Source of the DNA: Gremmenia infestans
Taxonomy: Eukaryota; Ascomycota; Leotiomycetes; Helotiales; Hamatocanthoscyphaceae
DNA: 64,000 nt
Direction of reading: 5' to 3'
Assembly (NCBI GenBank): GCA_032629725.1
Contig: JAFEVB010000021.1
Span: forward strand, 1 to 64,000
In this document: positions 44,601-56,970 of the stretch, in pieces
Numbering within the stretch: position 1 is the first letter of the stretch
How the letters are laid out: every line of letters starts with the position of its first letter
Program-made: the position numbers and the translations under genes
Notes under the pieces: generated by a model
Databases searched by the model: none
Told to the model about the DNA's origin: nothing
What the model saw: the letters and a program-made list of their open reading frames with translations, nothing else

Positions 44601-46521
44601 TAAGGTACCTAGGTAGGTAGCGAGTCACTCGCACTTGTCTCTCAAATTCCGAATGGGCCAAAATTCCAAGTCCAAACCATTCAACCATTTCTAGAGTTGA
44701 TATCCTATTACAGATACTTGTTCCTTCATATACCCCTACTCACCTTGTATCATAATCGACATGATGAATAGGGCTGAACTACTGCAGCCAGGGGGTACTT
44801 TGGGCATGATTTCCCCTGGGATGGACGGCTGCCTGTGCCTATCCGATCCAATGTTTCAACGTGTTTGATAGGTCTAGGGTCCGGAAGCTGGGTAAGGGGG
44901 GGAGGGGGGGGGGACCAGGGAGGGAGTTTACGGATTGAAAGCCCGATAGACGCGCTGTGGAGAGATGGGATACGGAGTACATGGTCTTTGACTCGCATAG
45001 TAGATGAAAGGGTTTGGTATTATTTAATACTAGTACACTTCAAATAAGCTTAAGACTCGGGTATAACATATTATAAGCATTGAAACGTCGTGTTTGTTCG
45101 AATTTACATGCAGCATACATAGCCTTTGCACAGTATAAGGGGGAAAGCATCTGGTGATGGCAGATCAGCTGATCGATTGCGAATTCACAAAATCAACACG
45201 TGAGGTTGGTGGTTGTTATACTTCGTACTATATTCTCTCCCAGCAAACTTACATGTGCTTGTCCCACTCTCCGGGAATTGTGCCGGGAATGCATTATTGT
45301 ACAGTAATGATAACGGTTGCGACTATGCTCACACCATCGTCCCTTTTCGCGATTCAAGATGGAAGCCGTGGGGACCCCCCATCGCCGAAGTGATTGGCCA
45401 ATGACTCTGTTTGCGGCCTGCCACTCTTTACGTACCGTACCCCTGCACCCACATCATTGGATGGCTAGTGGCACAAATACCTGGATGGGTGCAAGATGGG
45501 CCGTCGTCCGGAGCTCCTCTCCGCGCTTGTTTTGATCGGCGGGCCTAGGCCATGCAGCGGTCCCCTCTTCATCCCTGACACTGACATCACGGTGGGACTA
45601 GCGCGATGGAGAGACCTCCGACCCGTGCTTCCTGGGCTTGTTTTGCAGGGTTGCTATTGGCTGTACAGGAATTCGATGTTTGCGACAGATGGACAGACAT
45701 GGCATTTCCTTCCCCTCTGCATCGTACTTTCTGGTTGACTCTGGGTTCTACTCTCCGTACTGACCGTACCTTGGCTCCACTTTTGGCTTCGGCTCCAGCT
45801 TGAGTGAGAGTTTGAGCTCAGTCCACGTCCGTGCCCCTCTTTTCCCTCGAGAGAACTCTCACTCTGACAAAGTACTTCCACTTTTGGCTCTCACTCCTTG
45901 ACCTGCATGGCATGTATGCATGATGATGATGCTGCCCGCAGAGAGAGCGATAGAGCTACATGTAAATCCAAGTTTTGCCTCGTGATTTTCTTCTCCTCTT
46001 TCTTTTGCACAAAAAGGACCGTTTGCCCGCCTCGGCGATACCATACGGAACCATTACTTCCTAATTTCGAGCTTGACTTGCAAATTAAGTTTAAATCACT
46101 CACGGTACTACTCGAGTGTAGTACTACGCCCATAGCAGACGTGAGACATCAACACCAACACAGGATCAACACCGCCCCACCGGCACCAGCACCAGCACCA
46201 GCACCAGCTCCAGCGCCACCACCAGCACCACCACCACCCCACCACGCTATCTTTACCAAGTACCTCTACCAAGCTGTCAACTGGCAGATCCCCAATTCCA
46301 ACTACTACTGTGCTACAACTTCATCTGGCTGTAGCTATTGAGACGCTACATGCTAAACAACCACGCCGCCAGCCCTTATTGAAACACCTTGAAGGCCAGG
46401 CCAATCGTTAAAACCTCATATTCCCCCTTGCATCATATCCAGGGACGCAAAGTATCGAGTAAACATTCTCATCCGATCAACACGCCTGGTCGCATCACAA
46501 CACATCACGCAACCCACCGCA
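41674..46521. other. 4.8-kb gene-free region upstream of the bZIP gene
   Basis: No coding region is supported. The right part is pyrimidine-rich and likely holds a long promoter and leader of the bZIP gene, including short upstream frames. Contents are TACCTAGGTA at 44606-44615, TACGGAGTA at 44971-44979, a G-run cluster at about 44893-44912 and CACCAG repeats at about 46183-46240. A 147-codon frame at 45898-46341 is only low-complexity Pro/Ala around that repeat. Confidence 0.5.
46183..46240. repeat. CACCAG/CACCAC repeat
   Basis: An imperfect hexamer repeat about 280 bases upstream of the bZIP start codon, probably in its transcribed leader. Confidence 0.7.
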
Positions 46522-47394
46522 ATGGCAGACTTTAACGCCTACGATGATTTCAACGGCTATGACACTGCGTTTGGGGACGAATCCTTCGACTTCAGTTCCT
46601 TCATCAATAGCACCCAATCTCAAGATCCCTTCTTCGAAGACCAATCCACACTATCACCGCCAGACTTATACATCAACCCAAACCCGCAACAGCAACAGCA
46701 GCAGCAAAACTTCATGTCCTCAATCCCAAGCGCCGATGTCTCGAGTGTCAATTACAGCCAATTCGACGAGCAATACCCCTCTACCTCCACCTCGTCCAAC
46801 ACAGGCTCCTTCCCCTTCCCACCCCAGACTGGGACACTCAACCAGCCTGCTAGTCCGCTCTCACAATCCTCACCCGCCAAACAAACCCAAACCCCTCGAA
46901 AGAACGCAAAACCAAACTCCGAACCAAAGATCAAACCCGAGCCTAAAAAGCGCGGGCGCAAGCGCAAAGTCCACAACTCTAAGATGGAAGCCGACGAAAG
47001 CCGCCAAAGGTTCCTTGAGCGCAACCGTGTTGCAGCCTCCAAGTGCCGCGAGAAGAAAAAGGCGTGGATGGATAGATTGGAGGCCATGCGTTTTGACTTG
47101 GAGTCGGAGAAGTTACAAAATATGCAGACGGTGTTGGTGCTTCGGCAGGAGTTGCGCGGGTTGATCAATGCAGCTAGGGAACATGTTGAGGCAGGGTGTG
47201 CGCTACATGGGTTGAAGCAGTGTGTGGAAAAGGGGGAGGCGAGGTTGGTGGGGGTTGAGGGAAATTTGGAGAGTCAATTCAAAGGGCTTGAGAGGAAGAT
47301 GATGGGTGCTGGCACACCGGATAGTGACCGGGATTCTGCAATTGAATTGTTGTCACCGGCTATGGGGGTAAATGTTTCAAAGGCTGAAACTTGA
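46522..47394 (+). CDS. bZIP transcription factor, ATF/CREB type
   Basis: Nuclear stress-type regulator, one exon, 290 residues. The basic region and zipper lie at residues about 165-215: RQRFLERNRVAASKCREKKK, with the NxxAAxxCR pattern of the ATF/CREB class, then heptad leucines through LEAMRFDLESEKLQNMQTV. A basic stretch KKRGRKRKVH in front is a likely nuclear signal. The N-terminal half is acidic/aromatic (DFNAYDDFNGYD) followed by a glutamine run (QQQQQQQ), typical of activation regions. It would bind CRE-like TGACGT sites as a dimer. Family members such as Atf1/AtfA answer to stress MAP kinases, but this protein is shorter and lacks the full AtfA N-terminal domains, so orthology is uncertain. 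It sits alone between two long gene-free stretches. Confidence 0.92.
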   Translation: MADFNAYDDFNGYDTAFGDESFDFSSFINSTQSQDPFFEDQSTLSPPDLYINPNPQQQQQQQNFMSSIPSADVSSVNYSQFDEQYPSTSTSSNTGSFPFPPQTGTLNQPASPLSQSSPAKQTQTPRKNAKPNSEPKIKPEPKKRGRKRKVHNSKMEADESRQRFLERNRVAASKCREKKKAWMDRLEAMRFDLESEKLQNMQTVLVLRQELRGLINAAREHVEAGCALHGLKQCVEKGEARLVGVEGNLESQFKGLERKMMGAGTPDSDRDSAIELLSPAMGVNVSKAET

Positions 47395-50300
47395 AAAGTA
47401 CCTGCGTTGTTATGATTCCAAGTTCTACGGGTTGCGAGATTCGCACGGTTGGGATGGACGGTTCTGTTATTCTCAAGGAAAGTCGATTGACCTACCACGG
47501 CGCTTGGGTCTTGGGAACTTTGTACCATCATGGTTGCAGGAAAACTGTCTGTATTGGATCGGCGTACAGTATTGGATAAACCGAGTATACGGAGGCTTGG
47601 GCATGGCATGGCATGGCATGGCACGGCACGGGTTGCGAAAACAAAAGGGCTGGAATGGCTAGTTTATAACGAATATAAAATAATTAATCGGTATTATTCA
47701 CCATATCTGCCTCTGAAATTCACCTGTGAGATCTTCGACATTTGGCTGTGAGTTCTTTTGATATGCAAGTATACAGAAAGAGAATAGAAAAGAAGACAAG
47801 GGAAGCCCTATCTTACTTTACCTTCTAAAGTAGAGGTCTTTAATTCAGCTCTAGGACTTCTAGATTGATATGTTCCGGTTTATACATATAACGTGAATCC
47901 GATTTATTTGTGAGTCTTAGCGCAGATTCACGACTAGACTAGCTAGATTTATGAATGAACGAGGATATTCATGAATGTTTCAGATTCACGAATTAACAGG
48001 AACAGATATCTAGAATAACTTCCTTGTTCTACGTCTATGGTTTGTGTTCCTGTAGAGTAGATGAAGGTTAAGTTAGAAAAAAGAAAGAGATGTTTGCTAG
48101 GGTTACCTAAGGTAGTAAGTACATGTAATACAAGAGGACTTTTAGACGGTTTTGGATTTTAGATTTTAGATATACCTCGTCCCAGGCGAAATAGTTACGC
48201 TAAGAATTCTATAGCAGGGGGGTAAAGAATAGTAGTAAACGCACCAAAGCAAGGCCCCCTTGCCCTGGTCTTCTTGGCGTACTGATTTCGCCTACTGTAG
48301 GACGAAGTGGAATTTAGTTTCGGTTCGCTTTAGTTTGGTTTATATACGGAGTATGGATCGGGTCTATCTGTAAGCATTTAAAAGATGATAGATATGTATA
48401 GTAAGTCTAAGTGTTCACTCTTTAAGTTTTGAATATAATATAATATAAAATATATAAACAGATCTTAAACTACCCGGGTATAAAAGAAATATTACAGAAT
48501 ATAGGATTCTAGATTCGGGGTTCAAGAATGGGATTTATATATGTGGAATATGCAGACTTTATCGGTATGTGCATACATAGGATAAGTTGTGGATTATGGG
48601 TTAGGAATCCCGGATTATCTTCTCAGCTCTATGAGCTTGCTACACGTCATTGCTTTACTATGCCGTAAGGCCAGATAGATGCAAAGGCCAAATTAAGGAA
48701 AGGATAGGATCAGAACAGAACAGAACATCAGATCAGATCTGCATCAGATGATGAATGACTTTTCTTCTAAGAGTAAAACGGGCAAGAGCAAAGTAAAGTA
48801 ATGCCGAGAGAAAGCGAGAGCGAGCTAGCTGGGTTACAGTTACAGTACCGTCTATGTGGGAATTTTTCTCGGCAATTGGATTATGTATGGATGCATATGT
48901 GAGTGAGTGGGTAAGTGTTTTTATGTGTGAGGAATTGAGGAATTGAGAATGCAGTGTGAAGTATGAATGCGGGGCGAGAGACCGAAAACCGGGGGGGAGG
49001 GGTGGGGGGGGGGATATGTCAAGATGCATGCATGCATATGCACGTTACTTGGGAAGCTGGGACGAAAAGGACATGATCATACGACTTGAGTAATAAATAA
49101 TGGCATAGACAGAGAGAAAAAGTAAGAAAGAAGGTATTGCCGGACCAGACCAATCAAGCGGTTGGAGTGGTGGAATGCGAATGTTGAGGTAGATTCTGTA
49201 CGTGCGATCGTTCTATTTTTCGATAGTTCCGGGGGTAAATAACTGGCTGCTGTCAGAGTTTTAGGGCTACAGCTACGGAATATGCCATTGCCTAGGTAAG
49301 GTAGGTGGGTAGTGTAGTCTGACAGGTAAAGTGGAGTCTAGCTTGGAACTAGCCATAGGGAAGATGCTAAGAAGAGACGGAGATTCTAGAATGGCATGGG
49401 GTTACTGTACTAATGATTTGCTGGAAGGTACTAGGTTGTATTATGAGAAGGAATGAGGGAGTAAGTGTAGAGATGTTTAACGCGGGGAGGCTTGGCGTGT
49501 GGGATAAGTTAGAGGTGTTCTTTGGGGGGTTTGGTGGTATCGGTTAGGGCTGATAGCTTATTTGGTGTTGAGAGAGGTCCTACTATAGGTTTTGGAAGAT
49601 AGAGTTCGGGAAAAGGCAAAATACCTAGGTGGGTGAGAAATATAGACCTGAGGATAAATCAATGTCTATTTTAAACTTCTATATCCCTTATACTTTCGTC
49701 TGGTACCACAAGAGAACCTTTTCGTTCTGAGATTGAAACCATAAAGAGAATCACTTTTCGAGGCGAAGTCTTTATCCTTATACCAAGAAGACAAAGACTC
49801 ATCTGTCAATACGTTGTCTGAAAGAGACTGGTCTATCCATATTAAGATATTAATCAAGTCAAATAGTACGTTAGAATCTATATTCTACATAAAAATACGT
49901 AGCCATGTGAAGTTCGGCATTGCAGGACCAGGACTCCCGAAATCCTCAACATTCTTTCACAACTCCACCTTTTTCGTAATGTCTGCTTTGATCCCAGGAT
50001 TTCAACACGCACGTCGAGTCAAACAAAAGGGAATGGACAGTGGGATGAGATTCGGTGTGTTGCAAGAGGTCAGGGAGGAGAGGAAAGCGGACGGGCGCCA
50101 AGGAGAAACCAATAAGATCATGATGAAGAAACTTTCCTGTAAGAAGATCTGCAAAGAAAAGTAGTTAGCACGGGAAATCCAGGATCAGAAGGTGCGACGA
50201 TTAATGCTGAGGAACTCGGGGGCTAGGCAGATACGCAGCAGATTAAATGAACGAGCTGGGATTTCGCCGGAGAGGATTCCGGTTGTAACGTTAAGCATTG

Positions 50301-53300
50301 AATGTCACTTTCTTTCCCTTTAAAGGTAAAGAGCAACGAATAACTCCCATCTGTCGCTTCAGCTCCTTTGATTGCAATGTTTCTTCCACACATCAAGTCA
50401 CCCGGCAACGCTCTTGAAAAGAGAATGCGTCGACGATCTTGCTCTCCCATTTTCGATCTTTACTCTCTTTAGTATTCTAATATCGCTGTACCACCAATTC
50501 ACCCACAACCAACTGTGTCTTCTCCTTGGATGTCTAAATCTCTCTTCTCAACATACAGGATTCAATCCTCCTATCCTTCCCAACCGACTTTGGGATTGCG
50601 CAGATCTAGGCGCTACACCGTCTAAACCGCGTGGATGCCTTCAGAAACTCTTTCGCCAGGAGCAAGCACCCTCCTTCATTCCTAATAGGAGTTGGAGCTT
50701 CTTGCTCGTTCTACTCTTGATAGCACTTTGTCTTGGAGTGAATGTATCCTTCTTCGTTAGTACAACTCCACCACCAGCTCCGATTCTTTCCTCTAAACAG
50801 GAACCTCATTCTCCATTCTCCATTCTCCATATACACGTCTCATGTCTCTAACAATTACCTCCGCAGGATACTTGTCTCCGCCTCCTGCTCATCCTCTTCT
50901 AAATCGAATCCTTCCTCTTGCCTTCTCACCGCATCTCATGATAACACATCGTCTCAAGCCTAAAAATACCTCACTTCTCGATCCACAACCAATGGATACC
51001 CTACCCGCATAAGACGGTCTCCAAGTATATTCACACAGACCTGTTGCCTTGGATGTGTTCATCTCGGCCGCCAAATCAGTGGTCCTCCAGGTGAGAAATT
51101 GCAAATTTCACTCGCCAAAACAGTCGCACCATCATTGGTCTACGGTCAGCAACCTTTTGCTGTTATGAAATTCAAGCCGCTGTTGTCATTTCTTCTCCCA
51201 TTCATTACTCTTTTCAAAGTCGTAATCTTTGGGCGAAGTCTCGTCCTGCCAATTCCTGTATACGCCGTCACAAGAGCATCTCACCCTTGTTCCTCCTGGA
51301 TTGCCGGGACTGTTGGGACTGCTTCTACTGCATAGCAGCAAAACAGAAATGTATCCGTGGTTTTTATCTTGCCGAAGTGCACGCAAAGCTTTGATATTCT
51401 AAACTTTTCGTTTTGGAAAGCTCTTTGTCTTCTGCTATTGATTGGACCTTCTACAGTCAAATAAATACCTCAATCTGATGGCATTTCTGGCTTGAGCAAA
51501 GTAAGGAGAAACTTTTACCACTTGATACCTACTACGAAGGGCGTGCTATACATCGGCGAGTGCTCCTTCATCCTAGCGCCCAACGGTTCGGCTGGGGCGA
51601 TTCCTGAATGGGAAAGTGAAATCCCGGTACCAAGAAATCAATATTCTCTTTTTATGTTTTGCTGTCAAGTTCTTCGCTCGGTCGTTGTAATTCAATTGCC
51701 TTGGTTGTCCAATATATACTGAGGCCATAACTTCCGGCGTAGTGGGTGGCAGATTTGTTGAGACTCTGAGAGACTTAGCTACTCCGTGCGTATTCAGAAC
51801 GCAGAGCAGGTGGTTGCATGCTCAACTGGTTATAAATACTATGACACTGAATCAGCGCGACGCTGTTCAAGTTTATACCTTGGCTCTTGAACTCTAATGA
51901 TTGTCAAAATGCTTAAGTTTTGGTCTTCAATTGATACTTTATGTCCTTATTACTTGCTACCCCCCCAAGAGCATGGGTTAAGGAGTGTGTCATTAGTTGG
52001 CAGATTTGAATAGAATTGAGTTGAAAGTATGTCGTTGGGTGGCCCTATCGTAGGGCTCACCACCCTAAACTTATGCGAGATAAGTCAGAGCAACTTTGAT
52101 TTCTGACGAGGAGCTCTTCATTGTTTCGATTTCATGTGCCATCCAGAAGCCAAATTGTTGACAAGTAGGAGTGAGCCAACAGCTCATGAAGTTTCTCACA
52201 CCAGTCCGCCAAATCATCTCTACGAGTATGATATTCGGACATGAAGCTTGGAAAGAGCTCTCCTAGGTATAGCATTGCACCAATTGATATAAGTTATGTG
52301 CTCATTGATGTAGAAGGACTTTGTAACACCACAGATAGCCCTGAGGAAAGTTTCCAGAGGGGGTTGCCAATTTCCTATTTCCATGTTTGCTTTTTACGCA
52401 GGAAGAGTCAGTGGTTTTATCTAGTATGATTGAATCTTATAAGAAGTCTGATTATCTTATAATTTTCAGGTTTTGTGAGGAGGGGGGGGGGACGTTGCTG
52501 TCATCTAATATTCCCTGTGGAAGGCTAGATAGGAGAATGAATGCGGTGCTGTTGTTCTTGATGCTAAGTTAATCCTTTGCTTACTTCAAAGTCGTCAACT
52601 GAAAGAGAAGCCTGCGGAGTCCTCTGATAGTATAAGACCCTGATAATTCAGCAGCCCGGTGGTGGTCTTTTGAAATCTTGCAACAACATTTAGCTATGTA
52701 TTGGGATTTCTTTGAATTTATTTCCTCTAAGTCTCTACTGCTAGCTTTTCCGGTACCTGGTGCTCTTCTCATAAGGAAGAAAAGCTATCTTCTTTCGAAT
52801 TATGGTTCCATAAAAGGAGAGTTACACTCTATGAGAGTGATAATTTGAGTCGGCTTGTTTGGAAAGAGATCTTAGGAGCGCGCTTTCACACAGGTTCACG
52901 TGTCGCGTAGTGCAAAGACTCTTGTATTGATCTCAAGTAGATATTAGTTAGGAAGAGGTTTCAAAAGTCATGAGCTTCTTTGGGCTCCACTAACCTAGGC
53001 CTTTGCGGTCAATCAGGGAGTTGCTGTCTTTTTGCAGTTGTTGTTATGACAACCCCACGCCCCCTAATTATCAGGCGGAGACTTGATTAACCTTGAAGGC
53101 GTCGTCCCTCCAACTTGTTGCTGGGCCGAGACGTCCTTGACAAATGAGTGCCTTCGCCTGATAATTGAAACATAAGACCAAAAAATAAGCACCCTTCTGG
53201 GGCGGTCTGGATTGATTTGCGAGTTGCCCTAATCGATATCTCATCCCCGCAACCAGTGCAATCACGAAGTTAAATCACCTAAAGTTGATAGAAGAAAGAC

Positions 53301-54324
53301 TAAAGGGAATTATTTGGCAAGAAACATTTCAAGTGGCCACTTCGGTTGATTCACCAAGTTTCTCCTGAAAGTCGCTCGATGGGAAAGTTCGTTCACGAAG
53401 TCCCAATGAATGACCCCCCATTTTAAGAAATTGACATCTTCACTTGCCATGGTTCGGAAAGAGCGCTCAGCAGTCTCGGTGGGTATAAAACCTTCTCCTC
53501 CAACTTCCAACTTCCACCCTCTAACAACCACGAGCATCGATACCACTGACCCCTTACCATCACTATCACCACCGCCGATCTCATACTACCCATCCTCTTT
53601 CACAACTCGACACTATTATCGCACGCTCTTGAATCATTCTTCTCATTCAAACAAGGTGCGTCTACGAAGAAATGTCTTTTGCTCTGCCTTCCACCATCAA
53701 TAGCCAAGTGAATACCTCAAAGGAGGGGATAGCAGCGGATGACTTCGAGCTGCTGCAGTCCTTTCTTCCTTCCTTTCCATTCAAACACACAATACTTCCA
53801 GAGCAAGCATGACAACCACTTGAAACAATCCATTGCCGGGGCTTTCTCCCTTCGACCTCACTGGCATTGGCTCTCGCTAACATCCCCCCTTTTCTCAGGC
53901 CGACCAATCGGATTGACGCTGCTGCAAGACACCAACACGAAATACAGGTACGTTTTGTTTACCACACCCCAATACGACAACATCCACTTGCCTCTCACCC
54001 ATTCACAATACACATCATCGACCATGTCCAGCTACTTCAATCACATCGGCATTAACTTCCTCTTTCTGCCTCTCTGTTTACTGTCGGGCCGGCCACGGGT
54101 GCTTGCATCTGATTCGTGGCACAAACGCCTTGGAAAATGAATATAATCACATTCAAACTTGATAACGGATACTCAGCATGCCTTCCTCTCACTTGAACAG
54201 CTCCAGTCTCATTTCACGACTTAGAAATATGCTAATTCATCGAAACAGAAGTCACGGACAATCGAGTCCAAGCGAACTTTACCCACCACACGTACCAGAA
54301 TAAACATATCACTACTCCTTTACC
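47395..54324. other. 6.9-kb gene-free region
   Basis: The longest stretch without a recognised gene. It starts with a GGCAT pentamer repeat (about 47599-47630), then AT-rich DNA with repeated ATTCACGA words around 47930-48000. It also holds TACGGAGTA (48345-48353) and G-runs near 48992-49012 and 52485. The part from 50360 to 51340 is pyrimidine-rich with some open frames (one of 159 codons), but none has motif support. The last kilobase should contain the SET-gene promoter. An unseen long noncoding RNA is possible. Confidence 0.5.
53066..53166. repeat. 12-bp perfect inverted repeat, 77-base spacer
   Basis: AATTATCAGGCG at 53066-53077 is matched by its exact complement CGCCTGATAATT at 53155-53166. 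It could be the ends of a tiny decayed element or chance; no target-site duplication is evident. Confidence 0.5.
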
Positions 54325-56547
54325 ATGCATTTTATTCCGCATACGCCAATTTATGAAGTTGCCGAGTCAAGCTCCGATCCGTCAACTAGCTATAGCTCCC
54401 ACAACTCTCCAGTGAGCAGCCAGCAGAATGGCGCGCTGATCTACACAACCAATAACGGCGCTATCTCAAGATCGGGCCTTGGCCCTCCTATTTGGAGCAA
54501 TGGAGAGGACGATGTGAAGTTGTCAAATGCTACCAGTAGGAAGGCAGTGACCAGTGCAACCAGTCTTGCGGCTTTGCCGAGTCCGCCATTATCAGAGTGT
54601 GAGCTGGAGCCAGAGATTGCGGACGCAGTCTTGGAGACCGATAAGAATTTAGCCAAAAGGCTAAATCTTGATGCTAATTGGATGGGCACTTCTCAAGTGT
54701 ATGCCACACAAGCAGCATATACACAAGCATCTGTACGTATCCCTCAATTCCAGTTTCACTTTATTATCTCACCCCGTTTCGATGACTGACATATTTAGGG
54801 CAATCTCGAACCAGTAAAGAATTGGCGCAAGGCCCTCCTAGACGACCTCACCAGGTCGCCGTATGACCCATCCATATACGTTGATCTCTGCAGCGTAGAT
54901 TGCAAACTGGGTTATACAGACATATGTGTCGCAAATGCATACAGGGCCCTTTTGCTTGTTCAAGCTGGCTTGGACACCTCCCAGATCACCTCTCTCCCAA
55001 GCCTCGCCAATGATGTCCGTACAGCCATCCAATTCAGACTTCGAACCGCATCCAGGGTTGTAATCGCGGATGAGCTTAAGGATATTAAGCTAGAAGCCAG
55101 CCAACTTCTTTTGGATGGGTTGAAGGGCTGCAGTGCTTCTTGGGACGGGCTTCAAGAGGCTAAAAAGTCGCTGAAGGAGTTCCCTGGCAATCCCGAATTG
55201 CTCGAGTTTAAGAAGGAGCTGCTAGACGACTTCAAAACAGCCCACCAAGAGCTCGTTGCAGCGGGCTGTAAGCCCAAGAGTATTCGGGAACTCACGAGAA
55301 GCGGCAAGATTTTTCAGAAGAGATATCCGTGGATGGATGAAAGCCTCTTTTGGCGCACTCCAGCTTTGGTGAGAGATGTCAATAAGGAATTTGGTGAGAA
55401 GGCCCAAGTTAGATCAGTCGTTTGGGGCCCCGAGGGAATTTCCCCGATGAAAAGAGTTGAGAGGGAGGGCGAAGATGTCGGACCGCTTGGAATCTTTGCA
55501 ACCCGTGATATCAAGGAAGATGAGGTTGTTTTTGTGGATAGGACCCTCCTTGGTATTTTAGATGCCCGGTCAAACCAACTCGATTGGTGTGATGGCTGCA
55601 ATGCCTCTCTCCGCATGCCATATCTCAACCCAAAAGACGTTCGTCGCCCAGATTGCTGCAAAAGTGTGGCATATTGTAGCCAAGAGTGCTATGATACTGC
55701 CATTAATGGCTACCACTCGTTGCTCTGCGGGAAGGAATTTGATTGGGTTTACACATCAAGCTTGGTTGGAGCATCAGGGGAAAATGGCGAGTGCGGCTCC
55801 CGCTGGAGGCCTATCATGTTTAAACGTCTTATGGCCATTGTCCTGAACGATATGAAAATCCCCTCGTCTGCAATTACTCACCCACTGCAGCACCCCTTAG
55901 TCGCAAGAATGGCAGCCAACTACCCACATCCCGATATACTAACACCTGAATCTGCCCACCACTGGCAGTTCTTCGAAAACGTCTTGGCACCAACGCAAAT
56001 CCTGCTACAGCTCGGCATTAACATCTTTTCCTCGCCAATCTTCACCCAGGAGGTCATCCAGACCATTTACTGGCGAATCGAGAACAACGCAAACATGGCA
56101 TCCACTGAGCTTACTTACTCCACCCCTACAGGTCCAGTTCAAGGCGAGAAAGTCAATCAAGTGAACGTGAACCCGAATTATCTGTTCTTTAACCACTCCT
56201 GCATGCCTAACGTCACATGGCATGGCGGTGCGGTCCCCGATTCTAACGCGACCGAAATATCTTGGCTGCGCACTGGCACTGCTGAGGGAGAAGTCGAGAA
56301 GCCTGGATCTAGTAGTGTGATCTGCATTGCAGATCGAGATATCAAGAAGGGAGAAGAGTTGAAGATATCTTATGTGGGCGATCCGCTGGGATTGGGAGAA
56401 GAAGGTGGCTACTTGGAGGGAGTGAGCAGGGCGGGGAAGAGAGAGTGGATGTCGAAGTGGTTTGATGATGGGTGTGGATGTGAGGTTTGCGAGAAGGAGA
56501 ATGAGGATGTGACGAAGAAGGCAGCGGCGGCGGCGGAGAATGTTTGA
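54325..56547 (+). CDS. SET-domain protein with MYND-like zinc cluster
   Basis: Putative protein-lysine methyltransferase of the SMYD-like fungal group. Exons 54325-54732 and 54799-56547 give 718 residues. The N-terminal 130 residues are Ser/Pro-rich. A helical TPR-like part follows (PYDPSIYVDLCSVDCKLGY). The split SET domain starts near GPLGIFATRDIKEDEVVFVD, is interrupted by a cysteine-rich MYND-like cluster (CDGCNASL to CCKSVAYCSQECYD), and resumes with NPNYLFFNHSCMPN (SAM- and substrate-site motif NHSCxPN) and GEELKISYVGD. A post-SET-like CGCEVC is near the end. The usual tyrosine of the catalytic pocket is present in ISYVGD. The substrate is unknown; it may be a histone or a cytosolic protein. 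Confidence 0.9.
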
Positions 56548-56970
56548 GGTGGCGTTGTATGGGAGATGAGGTGTATGAGATGGTATGGGGAAGATGCTAA
56601 AGGTGGAGGTTGCGATGACATTTTTACAAGCATTTCTCTGTTCTGGAACACATACTCACGGAGTGGTTGGATGAGAGCGTTATATTTATGGGGTGGGTTG
56701 CGATGAGCTTCTTAGATTACCACCGATGATTATTACACAGCAAATGCATACTAGATTTTATACATTATACCATAAAGGAAAACCCTTAGGCAGTGGGCGC
56801 GGCACCCTAAACACCAATGAAATGACCCCTTTGCCATCCTCTTTTACGCACCAATGACCTCCTTGCCGTTCTCTCCTAAACACCAGACGCTAATACCAAC
56901 TCCATATCCAACACCAAATCCAACTCTTCAGCAACAAATTCCAACCCTAGAACAGACTCGTGCGCCCATC
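56548..56970. other. Convergent 3' intergenic region
   Basis: Spacer between the SET gene and the convergent secreted-protein gene. No supported feature is seen. Confidence 0.5.

Noticed and set aside
45898..46341. 147-codon frame upstream of the bZIP gene
   Set aside because: Its length comes from a CACCAG repeat read as Pro/Ala; no motif, and it lies in the likely leader of the bZIP gene.
50372..50851. 159-codon frame in the long gene-free region
   Set aside because: Pyrimidine-rich sequence gives Leu/Ser/Pro-rich chance frames; no family resemblance or neighbouring exons.
53739..54140. 133-codon frame upstream of the SET gene
   Set aside because: No motif support, and it lies where the SET-gene promoter or leader is expected.
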